A stretch of DNA of 64,000 nt from Robiginitomaculum sp. (GCA_021776615.1 JAJFFO010000013.1:124001-188000); one strand, 5' to 3'; counted from the stretch's first letter, positions 8,271-16,509 are shown. The notes: generated from the letters alone by a model not told the origin. Numbers and translations are program-made.

Positions 8271-9179
8271 CTAGCCCATCAGCGCCAATTGCACATCCAT
8301 GCTGTTTTGTATGGCGGTCTTTGCCGCTTTGCGGATGGGCCAGCCATGGCCGGGGATTAGCATGTCGAAATCATAATCGCGAAGCAGCCGCGCGAACTGG
8401 GGCCGGAAAAATCTGGCGATGTGGGTGTGCTTGTCTTGCGGGTTCGGCGTCTGCGCCCGGCGCGGCGCTTGCTCGCGCAGCCAGATCGGCCCAAGGCGGG
8501 CCTTGCCCAACAGGCCAATGCGCCAAATACTCAAAGAGACAAAAAACGAATTATCCCAATCCCAAATTGATCGATGGTTCTGAATTGAATCGGTGCTGAT
8601 CGCCACCCCCGGCCGCGCCGCATTGGGCGGGAGTATATAGATCGCCTCAGGATAGCGAATATCCTTAAAAATAAATGCTTGCGCGCCAAGAATGGGGCCT
8701 GCCTTGTGCTCGGGAGCCGCCGCATCGTCCGGCGAGGTTTCGCCCAGAGAGCGCGGAACACTCTCCAAGCCATCGGCACTGCGCATGCCATCAACAATCC
8801 AGTATTGGGCGTCATAGCGCTGCACATAATAGGCATCATCGACACCATGGAATGAGCCAAGCCGCACAATATTGGTGATCTTTCCCAATTTCTCGACTTG
8901 CGCCAAACCCGCCTCACTCATGCGCAGCGTGTTGAATAACGCCAGCTCATACTCACCGCGCTCATTGCGATGACGCACAATGGTCATGGTCCGCGAAAAA
9001 TACACAAATAGCCGCGCAAAGATTGAACGTTTCGGGGTAGAACGCATACGCCCGCGCACAAAGAACACGTCATCGGCCAGTCGTTGAATGCCACCATGCC
9101 GCGACGCCGGCAACGGCGCCTGCGCCGATACATTGATGGTGGCGAAATGCAGTTTCTCACCAGAGTTTTTGGCGTTCAT
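8271..9179 (-). CDS. MBL-fold-like protein of unknown function
   Basis: About 302 residues. The segments DDVFFVRGRMRS, RTMTIVRHRNE, NTLRMSEAGLAQVEKLG, NIVRLGSFHGVDDAYYVQRY and the late LIPGHGWPIRKAA resemble metallo-beta-lactamase-fold proteins that lack the full HxHxDH zinc motif. That motif is not visible here, so catalysis is doubtful. The start ATG at 9179 is chosen because GAGAGG lies 8 bases upstream; a longer frame from a TTG at 9218 lacks this support. The gene stands alone, with the gap upstream carrying a gene remnant. Function is unknown. Confidence 0.6.
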   Translation of the reverse strand: MNAKNSGEKLHFATINVSAQAPLPASRHGGIQRLADDVFFVRGRMRSTPKRSIFARLFVYFSRTMTIVRHRNERGEYELALFNTLRMSEAGLAQVEKLGKITNIVRLGSFHGVDDAYYVQRYDAQYWIVDGMRSADGLESVPRSLGETSPDDAAAPEHKAGPILGAQAFIFKDIRYPEAIYILPPNAARPGVAISTDSIQNHRSIWDWDNSFFVSLSIWRIGLLGKARLGPIWLREQAPRRAQTPNPQDKHTHIARFFRPQFARLLRDYDFDMLIPGHGWPIRKAAKTAIQNSMDVQLALMG

Positions 9180-9257
9180 GAATTGGATCCTCTCGGGGCT
9201 GGTCTCAGACAAACCCAAGGATTACATAGCTTTCTCACTGACAGCCGTCCAGAAGAT

Positions 9258-9312
9258 TGGGGTGGCCGGGCTTAACATGCCAATGGTGCCGATTTTCCGG
9301 TATAACAAACCT
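9258..9312 (-). pseudogene. Decayed fragment of a Vgb-like beta-propeller gene
   Basis: The stretch GGTGGCCGGGCTTAACATG... through CCGGTATAACAAAC matches, with few changes and one small gap, positions 15934-15988 inside the intact haem-c/beta-propeller gene. On the minus strand it encodes a frameshifted version of the blade segment YTGNKNGTIGMLDPATG (read here as YTGK then IGTIGMLSPATP). The match is in the same orientation as the intact gene. It looks like the last remnant of a second, lost copy. Confidence 0.6.
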
Positions 9313-9313
9313 C

Positions 9314-9406
9314 ATGATCCAAGGTTACGCTTGGCGGCATAGCATGACCCCCAATGGTCTATTTATGACCTTTCTGCTGTTGGCTATTTTGGCCTATATG
9401 AGTTAA
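9314..9406 (+). CDS. Possible 30-aa single-helix membrane peptide
   Basis: An ATG-TAA frame encoding a basic N-terminus (GYAWRHS) followed by a hydrophobic helix (GLFMTFLLLAILAYMS). The pattern is typical of small inner-membrane proteins. There is no clear ribosome binding site and the frame lies right beside a gene remnant, so it could be chance or the tail of another decayed gene. Confidence 0.3.
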   Translation: MIQGYAWRHSMTPNGLFMTFLLLAILAYMS

Positions 9407-9477
9407 GCGTCAGACTTGAGGTAAACCCCGTCCCGCATTAGAAAAAACAGGGCCAATGGATCGAAGGTTTTCTTTTA

Positions 9478-10617
9478 TTACAGATGCTCACGGTTTTCCG
9501 ACCAAGGATATTCCAGCTGTAATGCGACAAGCTTGGCCGTTGAGTAGCCAAATCGATCTGCTATTTGATTAAGAGCTACATCCAAAGCCTCACCGGGCAG
9601 CGCGGATACTGTGGGTAAAAAGTGTATTTTTTTGGCTTCGGCTTTGTTCAGATCAGGAATGATGTTCAAACCATTTAACGATCTGACATATGCCTGATCT
9701 GAAATTGTGAAGCATTTTGATTTGAAGGTCCGTGACCAGGCATCTGCAGAAAATGCCAGGGATAACTCGTCCATATCTTCGTCTATACGGACCCCCAGTT
9801 TTTGATGATCTGTTAGCGCCAAAGCGTTCATAGCAATTCGATAAGCGTTCTCCATCTGCAGCTTATATCGGTCACTGACATGAAATTGGTCATAGGAGCG
9901 CATACCCAGTTTAGTGGCCAGAGCATTTGAAACTTCTTTTCCGGCGATTGCTTCGACAAGAGCTAATGATGCGGGCAAGGACGCAGAAACGCCCGTTGTT
10001 GTGATCACACCATTGTCCGCCACATAACGTCTATCTGCCTGCCTGATCATTGATGGGCTAATGCGTTGTATTTCTTTGATATGGTACCAATGTGTTGTTG
10101 CTCGCTTTCCATCCAGCAAACCCGCATGCGCAATTGGTAATGCACCCGCACAGACGCCCATAATCGTAGCACCCGTTTTTCGTTGTTGTTGTAGCCATTC
10201 GATGGCCTTTTTTGCCTTCGGGTTATGAAAAGCCGGTACGACAACATAGTCCGCGCCATCCGGGTATTCATCGTTGAATTGATCAATTGTGCGATCTGGC
10301 AAAACTTTGAGAGCCAGCATCAATTGTACAGGACCCGTATTTGTTGCAACCGAAAAAACATCGGCGACGCCTGAACGGGTCAACACACTCCAGGGGATAA
10401 TGAAATCCGTAGTTTCGCTACCTCTATTGTCTGCAATAACAGCAATAACTGGGCGCGCCCGCTTGGGTGGTTTCATTGCTGCCAAGGTGTCGGCGCGCTC
10501 GTTGGCCTGAATATCAGATGGAATGAGGTCTTGTTCTTTTTTTGCTAACAACGCATGCCCGCCTATCAAGGTGATTAACCCTGAAGACGATAGTACGAAA
10601 AAATGTCTACGGTTCAT
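9478..10617 (-). CDS. Exported DJ-1/PfpI-family protein (Tat-type signal)
   Basis: A 379-residue protein from the ATG at 10617. The N-terminus MNRRHFFVLSSSGLITLIGG has a twin arginine and hydrophobic stretch typical of Tat export. A DJ-1/PfpI domain follows (about 55-235), with the nucleophile elbow GVCAGALPIAHAGLLDGKR and then ATTHWYHI. The C-terminal 140 residues are not recognised. A GTG/ATG further upstream would add a hydrophilic tail before the signal and is less likely. The gene is divergent from, and homologous in its core to, the GlxA-type regulator that starts 45 bp away. The substrate is unknown. Confidence 0.75.
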   Translation of the reverse strand: MNRRHFFVLSSSGLITLIGGHALLAKKEQDLIPSDIQANERADTLAAMKPPKRARPVIAVIADNRGSETTDFIIPWSVLTRSGVADVFSVATNTGPVQLMLALKVLPDRTIDQFNDEYPDGADYVVVPAFHNPKAKKAIEWLQQQRKTGATIMGVCAGALPIAHAGLLDGKRATTHWYHIKEIQRISPSMIRQADRRYVADNGVITTTGVSASLPASLALVEAIAGKEVSNALATKLGMRSYDQFHVSDRYKLQMENAYRIAMNALALTDHQKLGVRIDEDMDELSLAFSADAWSRTFKSKCFTISDQAYVRSLNGLNIIPDLNKAEAKKIHFLPTVSALPGEALDVALNQIADRFGYSTAKLVALQLEYPWSENREHL

Positions 10618-10661
10618 ATGAACACTTTCAATTGGTAATGCGCTAAGATATAGAGATTTAC
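10618..10661. promoter_or_regulatory. 44-bp divergent promoter region between the two DJ-1 genes
   Basis: The two start codons are separated by only 44 bp, so promoters must overlap each other or the genes' 5' ends. This is a natural site for AraC-type control of both genes. No clear operator repeat was identified. Confidence 0.4.
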
Positions 10662-11684
10662 ATGAATGGCGTAAATGACAATAGAGCCGCAAAAAACGCC
10701 AATTTTGACACAAATCAAATGAGGCGGCGGATTGTCATTGTGACATATGACGGCGTTAACTCTTTAGATGTTTCGGGGCCTTCGAGTGTTTTTGCTAGGG
10801 CCAATGAACTTGCACCAGCTTCGTATGAAATACTTCACGCAAGCCCAACCGGTGAGAAAGTATGCACCCAGAGCGGGATTGTTTTTGCCGACCTTGCTGA
10901 ACTCTGCGCTTTAACGCGACCCATTGATACTATTATGGTCGCCGGTGGTGGCGAAAAGGCGCTTAGAAAAGTCATTGCAGAAGGCAGGCTCACCACTTGG
11001 CTGAATGAAATGGCATCAAGCACCAGACGACTGGGCAGTGTATGTACGGGTGCCTTCATACTTGCTGCGGCGGGGCTGCTTAACAATCACCGCGCCGTAA
11101 CGCACTGGGCATCGTGCGCGGCACTTGAGGACAATTTTCCAGATGTCGATGTACAGCCAGATGCGCTCTTCATAATCGAAAATGGCATTTTTACTTCAGC
11201 GGGGGTCTCGGCAAGTATCGATGTTTCTCTTGCTTTGGTTGAGCAGGATTTGGGGTGTGAGATTGCCAAGGAAATTGCCAAATCAATGGTATTATTTCTA
11301 CGTAGATCTGGTGGGCAATCTCAATATAGCAATACGCTGATTGCGCAGATGCGTGTTGGTGCAGAGCTATCTGGTTTGCTTTCCTGGATTGCAGATAATT
11401 TGACCCTGGACCTCAGTGTACCAAAATTGGCCGTAAAAGCGGGAATGTCAGAGCGTACCTTCATACGCAAATTTACGGCAGAAACGGATCAAACACCTGC
11501 TGCCTATGTAAGAACTTTGCGGCTTGAAACAGCCAGGCACTTTTTAGAAACCACACGATGGCCAGTTAAGCGTGTTGCACAAATGGCAGGGTTTGGCTCA
11601 GTCGATGGGTTGGAACGCGCCATACAAAAGCGCCTGAAGACCTCACCATCGGCAATTAGAAATGCCTATGGTGTGAAGCGTTAA
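10662..11684 (+). CDS. GlxA-type transcriptional regulator (DJ-1/PfpI domain + AraC HTH)
   Basis: 340 residues. The N-terminal DJ-1/PfpI domain (about 20-200) has RIVIVTYDGVNSLDVSGP and the Cys elbow GSVCTGAFILAAAGLL followed by HRAVTHW. The C-terminal AraC domain (about 235-335) has VPKLAVKAGMSERTFIRKF and WPVKRVAQMAGFGSVDGLERA. Such proteins usually bind DNA and sense a small ligand through the DJ-1 domain. It is transcribed away from the exported DJ-1 gene and probably controls it. A start at the ATG at 10719 would remove a 19-residue hydrophilic extension and cannot be excluded. Confidence 0.88.
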   Translation: MNGVNDNRAAKNANFDTNQMRRRIVIVTYDGVNSLDVSGPSSVFARANELAPASYEILHASPTGEKVCTQSGIVFADLAELCALTRPIDTIMVAGGGEKALRKVIAEGRLTTWLNEMASSTRRLGSVCTGAFILAAAGLLNNHRAVTHWASCAALEDNFPDVDVQPDALFIIENGIFTSAGVSASIDVSLALVEQDLGCEIAKEIAKSMVLFLRRSGGQSQYSNTLIAQMRVGAELSGLLSWIADNLTLDLSVPKLAVKAGMSERTFIRKFTAETDQTPAAYVRTLRLETARHFLETTRWPVKRVAQMAGFGSVDGLERAIQKRLKTSPSAIRNAYGVKR

Positions 11685-11821
11685 ATTACGGCCGCCATGG
11701 ACCACGCCAGCCTGGGCATAGGCAGTTCTGGTGGGAAGGAGCTTCAATGGTGTACGTGCGGGAATCTTCTATGGAACGGCTCGCCAAAGCGCGTCCGCGC
11801 GTCGGCGCCCAAAACATTTAG

Positions 11822-11951
11822 CGTTCGCCGCCCCTGTCGGAGGCGCGCCTTCGCGCCGCGAGACAAAACAGGTGGTTACACCCAAGGGTGCGACCGCACC
11901 CCGGCGACCATTCGCCGCCCCGTCGGAGGCGCCTCTTCGCGCCGCGAGACA
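11822..11951 (-). repeat. Inverted copies of the structured repeat (one full, one partial)
   Basis: Read on the minus strand, 11951-11885 carries the same order as the 4558 repeat: TCTCGCGGC, a hairpin GGCGC-GAAGAG-GCGCC, the core GCCTCCGACGGGGC, a hairpin GGCGA-ATGG-TCGCC and a hairpin GGTGCG-GT-CGCACC. A second partial copy at 11863-11822 keeps TCTCGCGGC, a hairpin GGCGCG-AAGG-CGCGCC and GCCTCCGACAGGGGCGGCGAACG, then breaks off. Stem bases differ from the 4558 copies while pairing is kept. The copies lie in the gap between the GlxA-type regulator and the CpdA-like gene. Confidence 0.85.
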
Positions 11952-11967
11952 AAGGTGCCCTTCAAAC

Positions 11968-12735
11968 TCATAACCAGTTGACGTTCGAGATGAAAGTGCC
12001 GTCGCCGTTCAAATCCAATATGCGATACCCGACCCGCTTATCAACCCATTGGTGTAGATCGGTATCGGGCGGCGCGCTTTGGCAAGCGGCATCGCTTGGG
12101 TGCGAACACTGAAGAAGGGTCGACGGGGTTGTGAATGCGCTGAAGGAACCGAACTGTCTCTGGGCTGCCGTGTGCGTATGCCCGGCCAATACGAGTTTGA
12201 TGTTTGGATGTTTTTGCAATTGCGTGATGATGTATTCGCGTTGTTCCAATTGGCAACTGGCCGACAGACAAGGTTTGATGAGTGTATGGTGAAAGCAGAA
12301 TATGAAAGGCCAATTTGGCTTTGATTTTGCTGATGCCAAGCATCGATCTAAAGCAAGTGGATTGATGGCCCCATGGGACTCACCAACAATTTGAGAGTTC
12401 AGGCAGACGATGCCCCAATCACCGTGGGCGTAGGTTTCGCGATGCTGAATTTGATCCGTCGTTAAATGTTCGTCCAGCGCCGCCACGTCGTCATGATTTC
12501 CCGGCAGCACCAGAACTTTCACCTGCAAACTTTGGAGCATTGATCGTAGCCGCACATAGGCCGCCGCACTCCCATCATCGGTTAAGTCACCCGTCACAAT
12601 CACCAGGTCGGGTTGTCTTTGCAGACGCAATATATCAGCCAAAACCTTGTTCAGAGTCTCAGACGGACGAACGCCGAGAAGACGGTCCTGTGCATGGGGC
12701 AAGAGATGGATATCAGTGAGTTGCACAATACGCAT
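11968..12735 (-). CDS. cpdA: CpdA-like metallophosphoesterase (3',5'-cyclic nucleotide phosphodiesterase)
   Basis: 255 residues with the full class III cyclic nucleotide phosphodiesterase signature: LTDIHLL near the N-terminus, VTGDLTDDG (about 45-53), LPGNHDD (about 76-82) and the late AGHTHTA. These supply the two-metal site. The family hydrolyses cAMP or related phosphodiesters in the cytosol; the actual substrate is not shown by sequence. The stop lies 12 bp from the EamA transporter's 3' end region and both genes run on the minus strand, so co-transcription with the transporter is possible. The 3' end abuts the structured repeat. Confidence 0.8.
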   Translation of the reverse strand: MRIVQLTDIHLLPHAQDRLLGVRPSETLNKVLADILRLQRQPDLVIVTGDLTDDGSAAAYVRLRSMLQSLQVKVLVLPGNHDDVAALDEHLTTDQIQHRETYAHGDWGIVCLNSQIVGESHGAINPLALDRCLASAKSKPNWPFIFCFHHTLIKPCLSASCQLEQREYIITQLQKHPNIKLVLAGHTHTAAQRQFGSFSAFTTPSTLLQCSHPSDAACQSAPPDTDLHQWVDKRVGYRILDLNGDGTFISNVNWL

Positions 12736-12747
12736 AAGGCGCTCCGG

Positions 12748-13596
12748 TTAGAGGTTGAAGGCAAGGACAGTCGAGCCAACAATGATCAGGAATATCCCTG
12801 CATAGCGTTTAAGTGGTATGGTTTCTTTTAGGAAAAAACGGGCCAACAGGCTCGCAAACACCACGCTCGTCTCGCGAAGCGCGGTGGCGGCACCAATTGA
12901 AATCAGACGGAATGCGCCGAGCGCAGCGGTGTAGCCAAACAAAGAAATACCGCCGCCAATTAGCCCGCGATATCCTTCGGCCTTCATCAGTTCGGGCAGA
13001 AGGCGACCGCGCCGAAACACCGTGATCGACAAGATAACCAAACCATCAATGGCAAAAAACCAGACTATAAAGGTAAAAGCATTGCTTGCCGAACGGATGC
13101 CCTGCGCATCGATCACCGAATAAGCTGTTGTCAAAAGACCGGCTATGATGGCCGCTATTAGCACATTGCGGTGTGGCTTTGCGCCGAGCGACACGGTGAT
13201 CAAACCGGCACTCACGGCCACAATGCCGGTTATAGCAAGTGGACCCAAATGATCCCCCAAAAACACCGCGCCTAACATTGCTGTCGCGATTGGTGCGACC
13301 CCTCGCGCCAAAGGATAAGCAACAGAGAAGTCGAGTGATTTGTAAGCCTCAATAAGAACCAGTTGGTAAATGAGATGCACGACAACTGAGAGAAATAACC
13401 ATCCCCAAACAACTCCGCTTGGCCATGGAACGAACACGATAAGCGGGATCATGATAACCGCTTCAATCAACCCGATGATTGATCGAATAACCAGCTTGTC
13501 ACCGGCAGCTTTCCAGATCATATGAACGGATGCTTGGGAGGCCGCCGACAGCAGCAGCGCAAGGCTCACGCCAAATTCAGTCATACGCAATCTCAT
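12748..13596 (-). CDS. EamA-family (DMT) transporter
   Basis: 282 residues with about ten hydrophobic segments in two EamA repeats, beginning GVSLALLLSAASQASVHMIWK and ending AGIFLIIVGSTVLAF. Conserved features include AYPLARGVAPIATAMLGAVFLGD at the end of the first half and ALRETSVVFASLLARFFLKE in the second. Such proteins export small metabolites or amino acids across the inner membrane. The start is 77 bp from the end of the MocR-type regulator on the same strand, so they may be one unit or regulated together. An ATG at 13584 is an alternative start. Confidence 0.85.
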   Translation of the reverse strand: MRLRMTEFGVSLALLLSAASQASVHMIWKAAGDKLVIRSIIGLIEAVIMIPLIVFVPWPSGVVWGWLFLSVVVHLIYQLVLIEAYKSLDFSVAYPLARGVAPIATAMLGAVFLGDHLGPLAITGIVAVSAGLITVSLGAKPHRNVLIAAIIAGLLTTAYSVIDAQGIRSASNAFTFIVWFFAIDGLVILSITVFRRGRLLPELMKAEGYRGLIGGGISLFGYTAALGAFRLISIGAATALRETSVVFASLLARFFLKETIPLKRYAGIFLIIVGSTVLAFNL

Positions 13597-13629
13597 TTCC
13601 TTGATTGCGTCAGAATGAAGAACTCGTCA

Positions 13630-13672
13630 CTGGTATTAAATCACCAGTTTGTTAGAATGCGAGGATACCAAT
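13630..13672. promoter_or_regulatory. Candidate operator upstream of the EamA gene
   Basis: The gap holds an inverted repeat ACTGGT-N8-ACCAGT (13630-13649) and one copy of ATACCAAT (13665-13672). The latter octamer also occurs twice upstream of the neighbouring MocR gene. Shared motifs suggest, but do not prove, control of the transporter by that regulator. Confidence 0.35.
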
Positions 13673-15130
13673 TCAGGCGATGGCATTGCGCAAGATCCCC
13701 TTGAGCACCAATAAAGCTGCATCGGTTTTGTCGGCGTTTGTTCCAGAAAAGCCAATAAGAAAACCTTGCTCTGCCTCAGGCTGGTGGCCGTAAAACAGAG
13801 ATAGCGGCACGATGCCAAGACCATACTTCGCTGCGATCTCGCCTATGGCTGTATCCGTTTGCGAGAACGAGATGTCGGGTCTGAGTAAAACCGCGAAATG
13901 CATACCACCCTCGACAGGGCGGGCCGTCACGAAATCACCCAGAATAGAGCGGACTTGCGTGAGGCAGTATTTGTATCGCCGGGCATAGAGACGCCGGGTT
14001 TTGCGTATATGAGTCCCAAACTGGCCGGATTCGATAAAGGCTGAGAGTGCGGCTTGTGTCGGCAGCGACGCCAATGCCCCAAACACATTTTGAAACCCTA
14101 TTATCTCTGTCGCCGCCTTTTGCGGGGCGAGGATAAAACTTAGCCTGAGATTTGGGAACAGGACTTTGGACAAGCTGCCCAGATAGAGCGTGCGTTGGTG
14201 GTTATCCAATGAAAACATCGACTGGATGGGGCGACCGGCAAACCGAAATTCGCAATCATAATCATCTTCAATGATCCAGCTATTTTTCTTTGCGGCCCAA
14301 TCAAGAAGGTCGATCCGGCGCGGCAACGACAAAGGCATTCCAAGCGGAAACTGTCGACTGGGCGTCACCATGATTGCGGCAGCATCGGCGTGATTAGCAA
14401 CAATGTCATCTGCGCAAAGGCCATGCTCATCAATGGCGATATGTTGCACAGAGACCTGACATGACTTGATCTGTGACAGCGTCGCCGGGTGATAGGGATA
14501 TTCAACGCACACCTTGCTGTCGGGGTGGACGAGCGTTCGCAAAATGAGATTGATAGACTCGCAGAGCCCTGAAGTGATAATGACTTGTGACGGATCGCAA
14601 ACAATGCCGCGCATCGCTTTGATATGGGTTGAAATTGCTTGGCGAAGCGGCAGATAGCCGCCGCCCGGAACATCAAACATGGCCTGCATCGGCAGAAGCC
14701 GTTGCGCCCGCGCAGAACACCGTGCCCAGGATGAGAATGGAAACGAAGCCATATCCGGTGCTGCGGGCGACAAGGGAGACATTTTGTCGATGCCCCGCGG
14801 GGCAATATCGGCAATGCTTTGAGCTGCATCAGTGGTACTCCTTTTCGCCGTCGAACTTTCCGGAATGTCTTCAACGTAAGTCCCTGCGCCGGGGCGGCTG
14901 CGAAGATAACCCTCCGCCATCAATTGATCATAAGCACAGAGCACCGTCTTACGCGACACACCAAGGTCGAGAGCAAAGTCCCGCGTCGAGGGTAAGCGGG
15001 CTCCAGACGGCAAACGCCCATTGAGGATTAAATCGCGCAGTTGGCGGTAAGCCTGCGAATAGGCAGGCTCTGCCAAGACCTTATCGATGGCGATGGTGGC
15101 TAGCGTCTGATGTGCGGAATTCGAAGGCAT
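13673..15130 (-). CDS. MocR/PdxR-type regulator (GntR HTH fused to aminotransferase-like domain)
   Basis: 485 residues. The N-terminal GntR winged helix (about 20-90) contains LILNGRLPSGARLPSTRDFA and LGVSRKTVLCAYDQLMAEGYL. A class I aminotransferase-like domain follows, with the pyridoxal phosphate lysine expected in LYLGSLSKVLFPNLRLSF, and IIEDDYDCEFRF upstream. Members sense pyridoxal phosphate or amino-compound adducts and regulate vitamin B6, taurine, GABA or transporter genes. The adjacent EamA transporter is the obvious target. TACCAAT motifs upstream are candidate binding sites. Confidence 0.9.
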   Translation of the reverse strand: MPSNSAHQTLATIAIDKVLAEPAYSQAYRQLRDLILNGRLPSGARLPSTRDFALDLGVSRKTVLCAYDQLMAEGYLRSRPGAGTYVEDIPESSTAKRSTTDAAQSIADIAPRGIDKMSPLSPAAPDMASFPFSSWARCSARAQRLLPMQAMFDVPGGGYLPLRQAISTHIKAMRGIVCDPSQVIITSGLCESINLILRTLVHPDSKVCVEYPYHPATLSQIKSCQVSVQHIAIDEHGLCADDIVANHADAAAIMVTPSRQFPLGMPLSLPRRIDLLDWAAKKNSWIIEDDYDCEFRFAGRPIQSMFSLDNHQRTLYLGSLSKVLFPNLRLSFILAPQKAATEIIGFQNVFGALASLPTQAALSAFIESGQFGTHIRKTRRLYARRYKYCLTQVRSILGDFVTARPVEGGMHFAVLLRPDISFSQTDTAIGEIAAKYGLGIVPLSLFYGHQPEAEQGFLIGFSGTNADKTDAALLVLKGILRNAIA

Positions 15131-15190
15131 AATTGGTAACTTAATATTTCTTTTTTATGTGTTATTTATAATACCAATTATGATACCAAT
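15131..15190. promoter_or_regulatory. Candidate MocR operator: repeated TACCAAT motifs
   Basis: Upstream of the MocR start are two direct copies of ATACCAAT (15171-15178 and 15183-15190, 12-bp spacing) and one inverted copy ATTGGTA (15132-15138). MocR-type regulators are known to bind direct repeats near their own promoters. The 12-bp spacing places the two direct copies near one helical turn apart. Confidence 0.45.
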
Positions 15191-15249
15191 ACGATGAAAA
15201 CGACAAGGCCAAAAGTCGGTAAAATCCACAGGCAATACCGATTGTTTTT

Positions 15250-16509
15250 CTAGTGCTCGGTGAGTTTGGGGTTGAGGGTAACCACCATAATCCGGTTGGT
15301 GCTGGTTTGGTGGATGAGCAAATTACCGTCCTGTGTCGGGCGCATGTGCCTGATGATGCCGGCATAGATATTCCCGGAAGGCACTGGCCAGCTCTGGAAT
15401 TTTTCTGTTGCCGGGTCGAAGCGGACCAAGGCATCGGGCCTTTTGCCTGACTCGTTATACCAGACAATATCATCAACAATGACCAGAGCATATGGGTGAG
15501 ATTTGGGGCCGCTGGGCGATGGCCATTCTTTGATCTTGCCATTTTTTGGGTTGTACCGGCCGAGCCTGCCTTGAGACGAATTAACATACCAGATAACGCC
15601 TTCACTATCGATATCGAGGCGGCGCACCGTCGTCTTCGCTATCGGCAGTTTTATTTCGGTAAGCGCCATGGTTTCTGGGTCAACTTTTACCAGACAATTG
15701 CTGCCATTACAGGCCACCCACGGCGCACCGTCGGCGTCGATTTTGATGCCATAAGGTCTGGATCTTGCGGTTTTCATCGTAACCAGCTTGATGTCGCCAT
15801 TGGCCGGGTTTAGGCGACCAATCATATTGCTTTGTTGCAAGGTAAACCACAGCAACCCGTCATTATCGAAGACCGCTGTGTGCGGATCTTTTGCGTCGGG
15901 GTCTGGCATTTTGTAGACCGTGATTTTGCCGGTGGCCGGGTCTAGCATGCCAATGGTGCCGTTCTTATTGCCGGTATACCAAACATTGCCGGCGTGATCC
16001 AAAGATACGCTATGCGGCATTGAATTGGCCGGTAATGGATATTCCTTCATCTCGCCGCTCACAGGGTTAAGACGCCCTACAAGATTGCCGCTTTGGCCAA
16101 CCCACCAGATGGTCCCGTCCTTTGCCTCAACTGGGTCGCGAGAACGCTGACCGAGCGTGGGAACAATCCATTCCTTAAACGAAATCTGCACCTCCCCCGG
16201 GACCAGCGTTGGCGCCCGCCATGGGTTTGGCGGATAGTGCGCCGCTAAATATTCTATGATTTCGCCCTGCATTTGCGGATTGTCTGACAAATCGATCATG
16301 GTGTTGGTCAGCTCTTTCCAGCCTGCGCTGGTGTATCCGGAACTGCGGGTGATCATATTGGTTCGGTGGCAGGATGTGCACACGGTCTCGACCAATGGCT
16401 TGCCTTCACCCTCTGGCAAGCTGCTTGCCGGGCTTTGGCTGTGCGCGGTAATCGGGATGAAACTAAAAAAAACCGCGCTTATCAACGAAAAAACCACCTG
16501 CTTGAACAT
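15250..16509 (-). CDS. Exported cytochrome c / Vgb-type beta-propeller fusion
   Basis: About 419 residues from the ATG at 16509, chosen because GTGGAG lies 6 bases upstream. A signal peptide ends near AHSQS. One haem-c motif, CTSCH, lies near residue 43 in VETVCTSCHRTNMI, followed by a small cytochrome-like domain (to about 100). Then comes a six- or seven-bladed propeller of the virginiamycin B lyase (Vgb) type, with repeated units such as GxIGRLNPxxGxIK and IWYVNSSQGRLGRYNP. A true streptogramin lyase is unlikely, since those lack a haem. The fusion suggests a periplasmic redox or binding role. A remnant of a similar gene lies at 9258-9312. Confidence 0.75.
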   Translation of the reverse strand: MFKQVVFSLISAVFFSFIPITAHSQSPASSLPEGEGKPLVETVCTSCHRTNMITRSSGYTSAGWKELTNTMIDLSDNPQMQGEIIEYLAAHYPPNPWRAPTLVPGEVQISFKEWIVPTLGQRSRDPVEAKDGTIWWVGQSGNLVGRLNPVSGEMKEYPLPANSMPHSVSLDHAGNVWYTGNKNGTIGMLDPATGKITVYKMPDPDAKDPHTAVFDNDGLLWFTLQQSNMIGRLNPANGDIKLVTMKTARSRPYGIKIDADGAPWVACNGSNCLVKVDPETMALTEIKLPIAKTTVRRLDIDSEGVIWYVNSSQGRLGRYNPKNGKIKEWPSPSGPKSHPYALVIVDDIVWYNESGKRPDALVRFDPATEKFQSWPVPSGNIYAGIIRHMRPTQDGNLLIHQTSTNRIMVVTLNPKLTEH

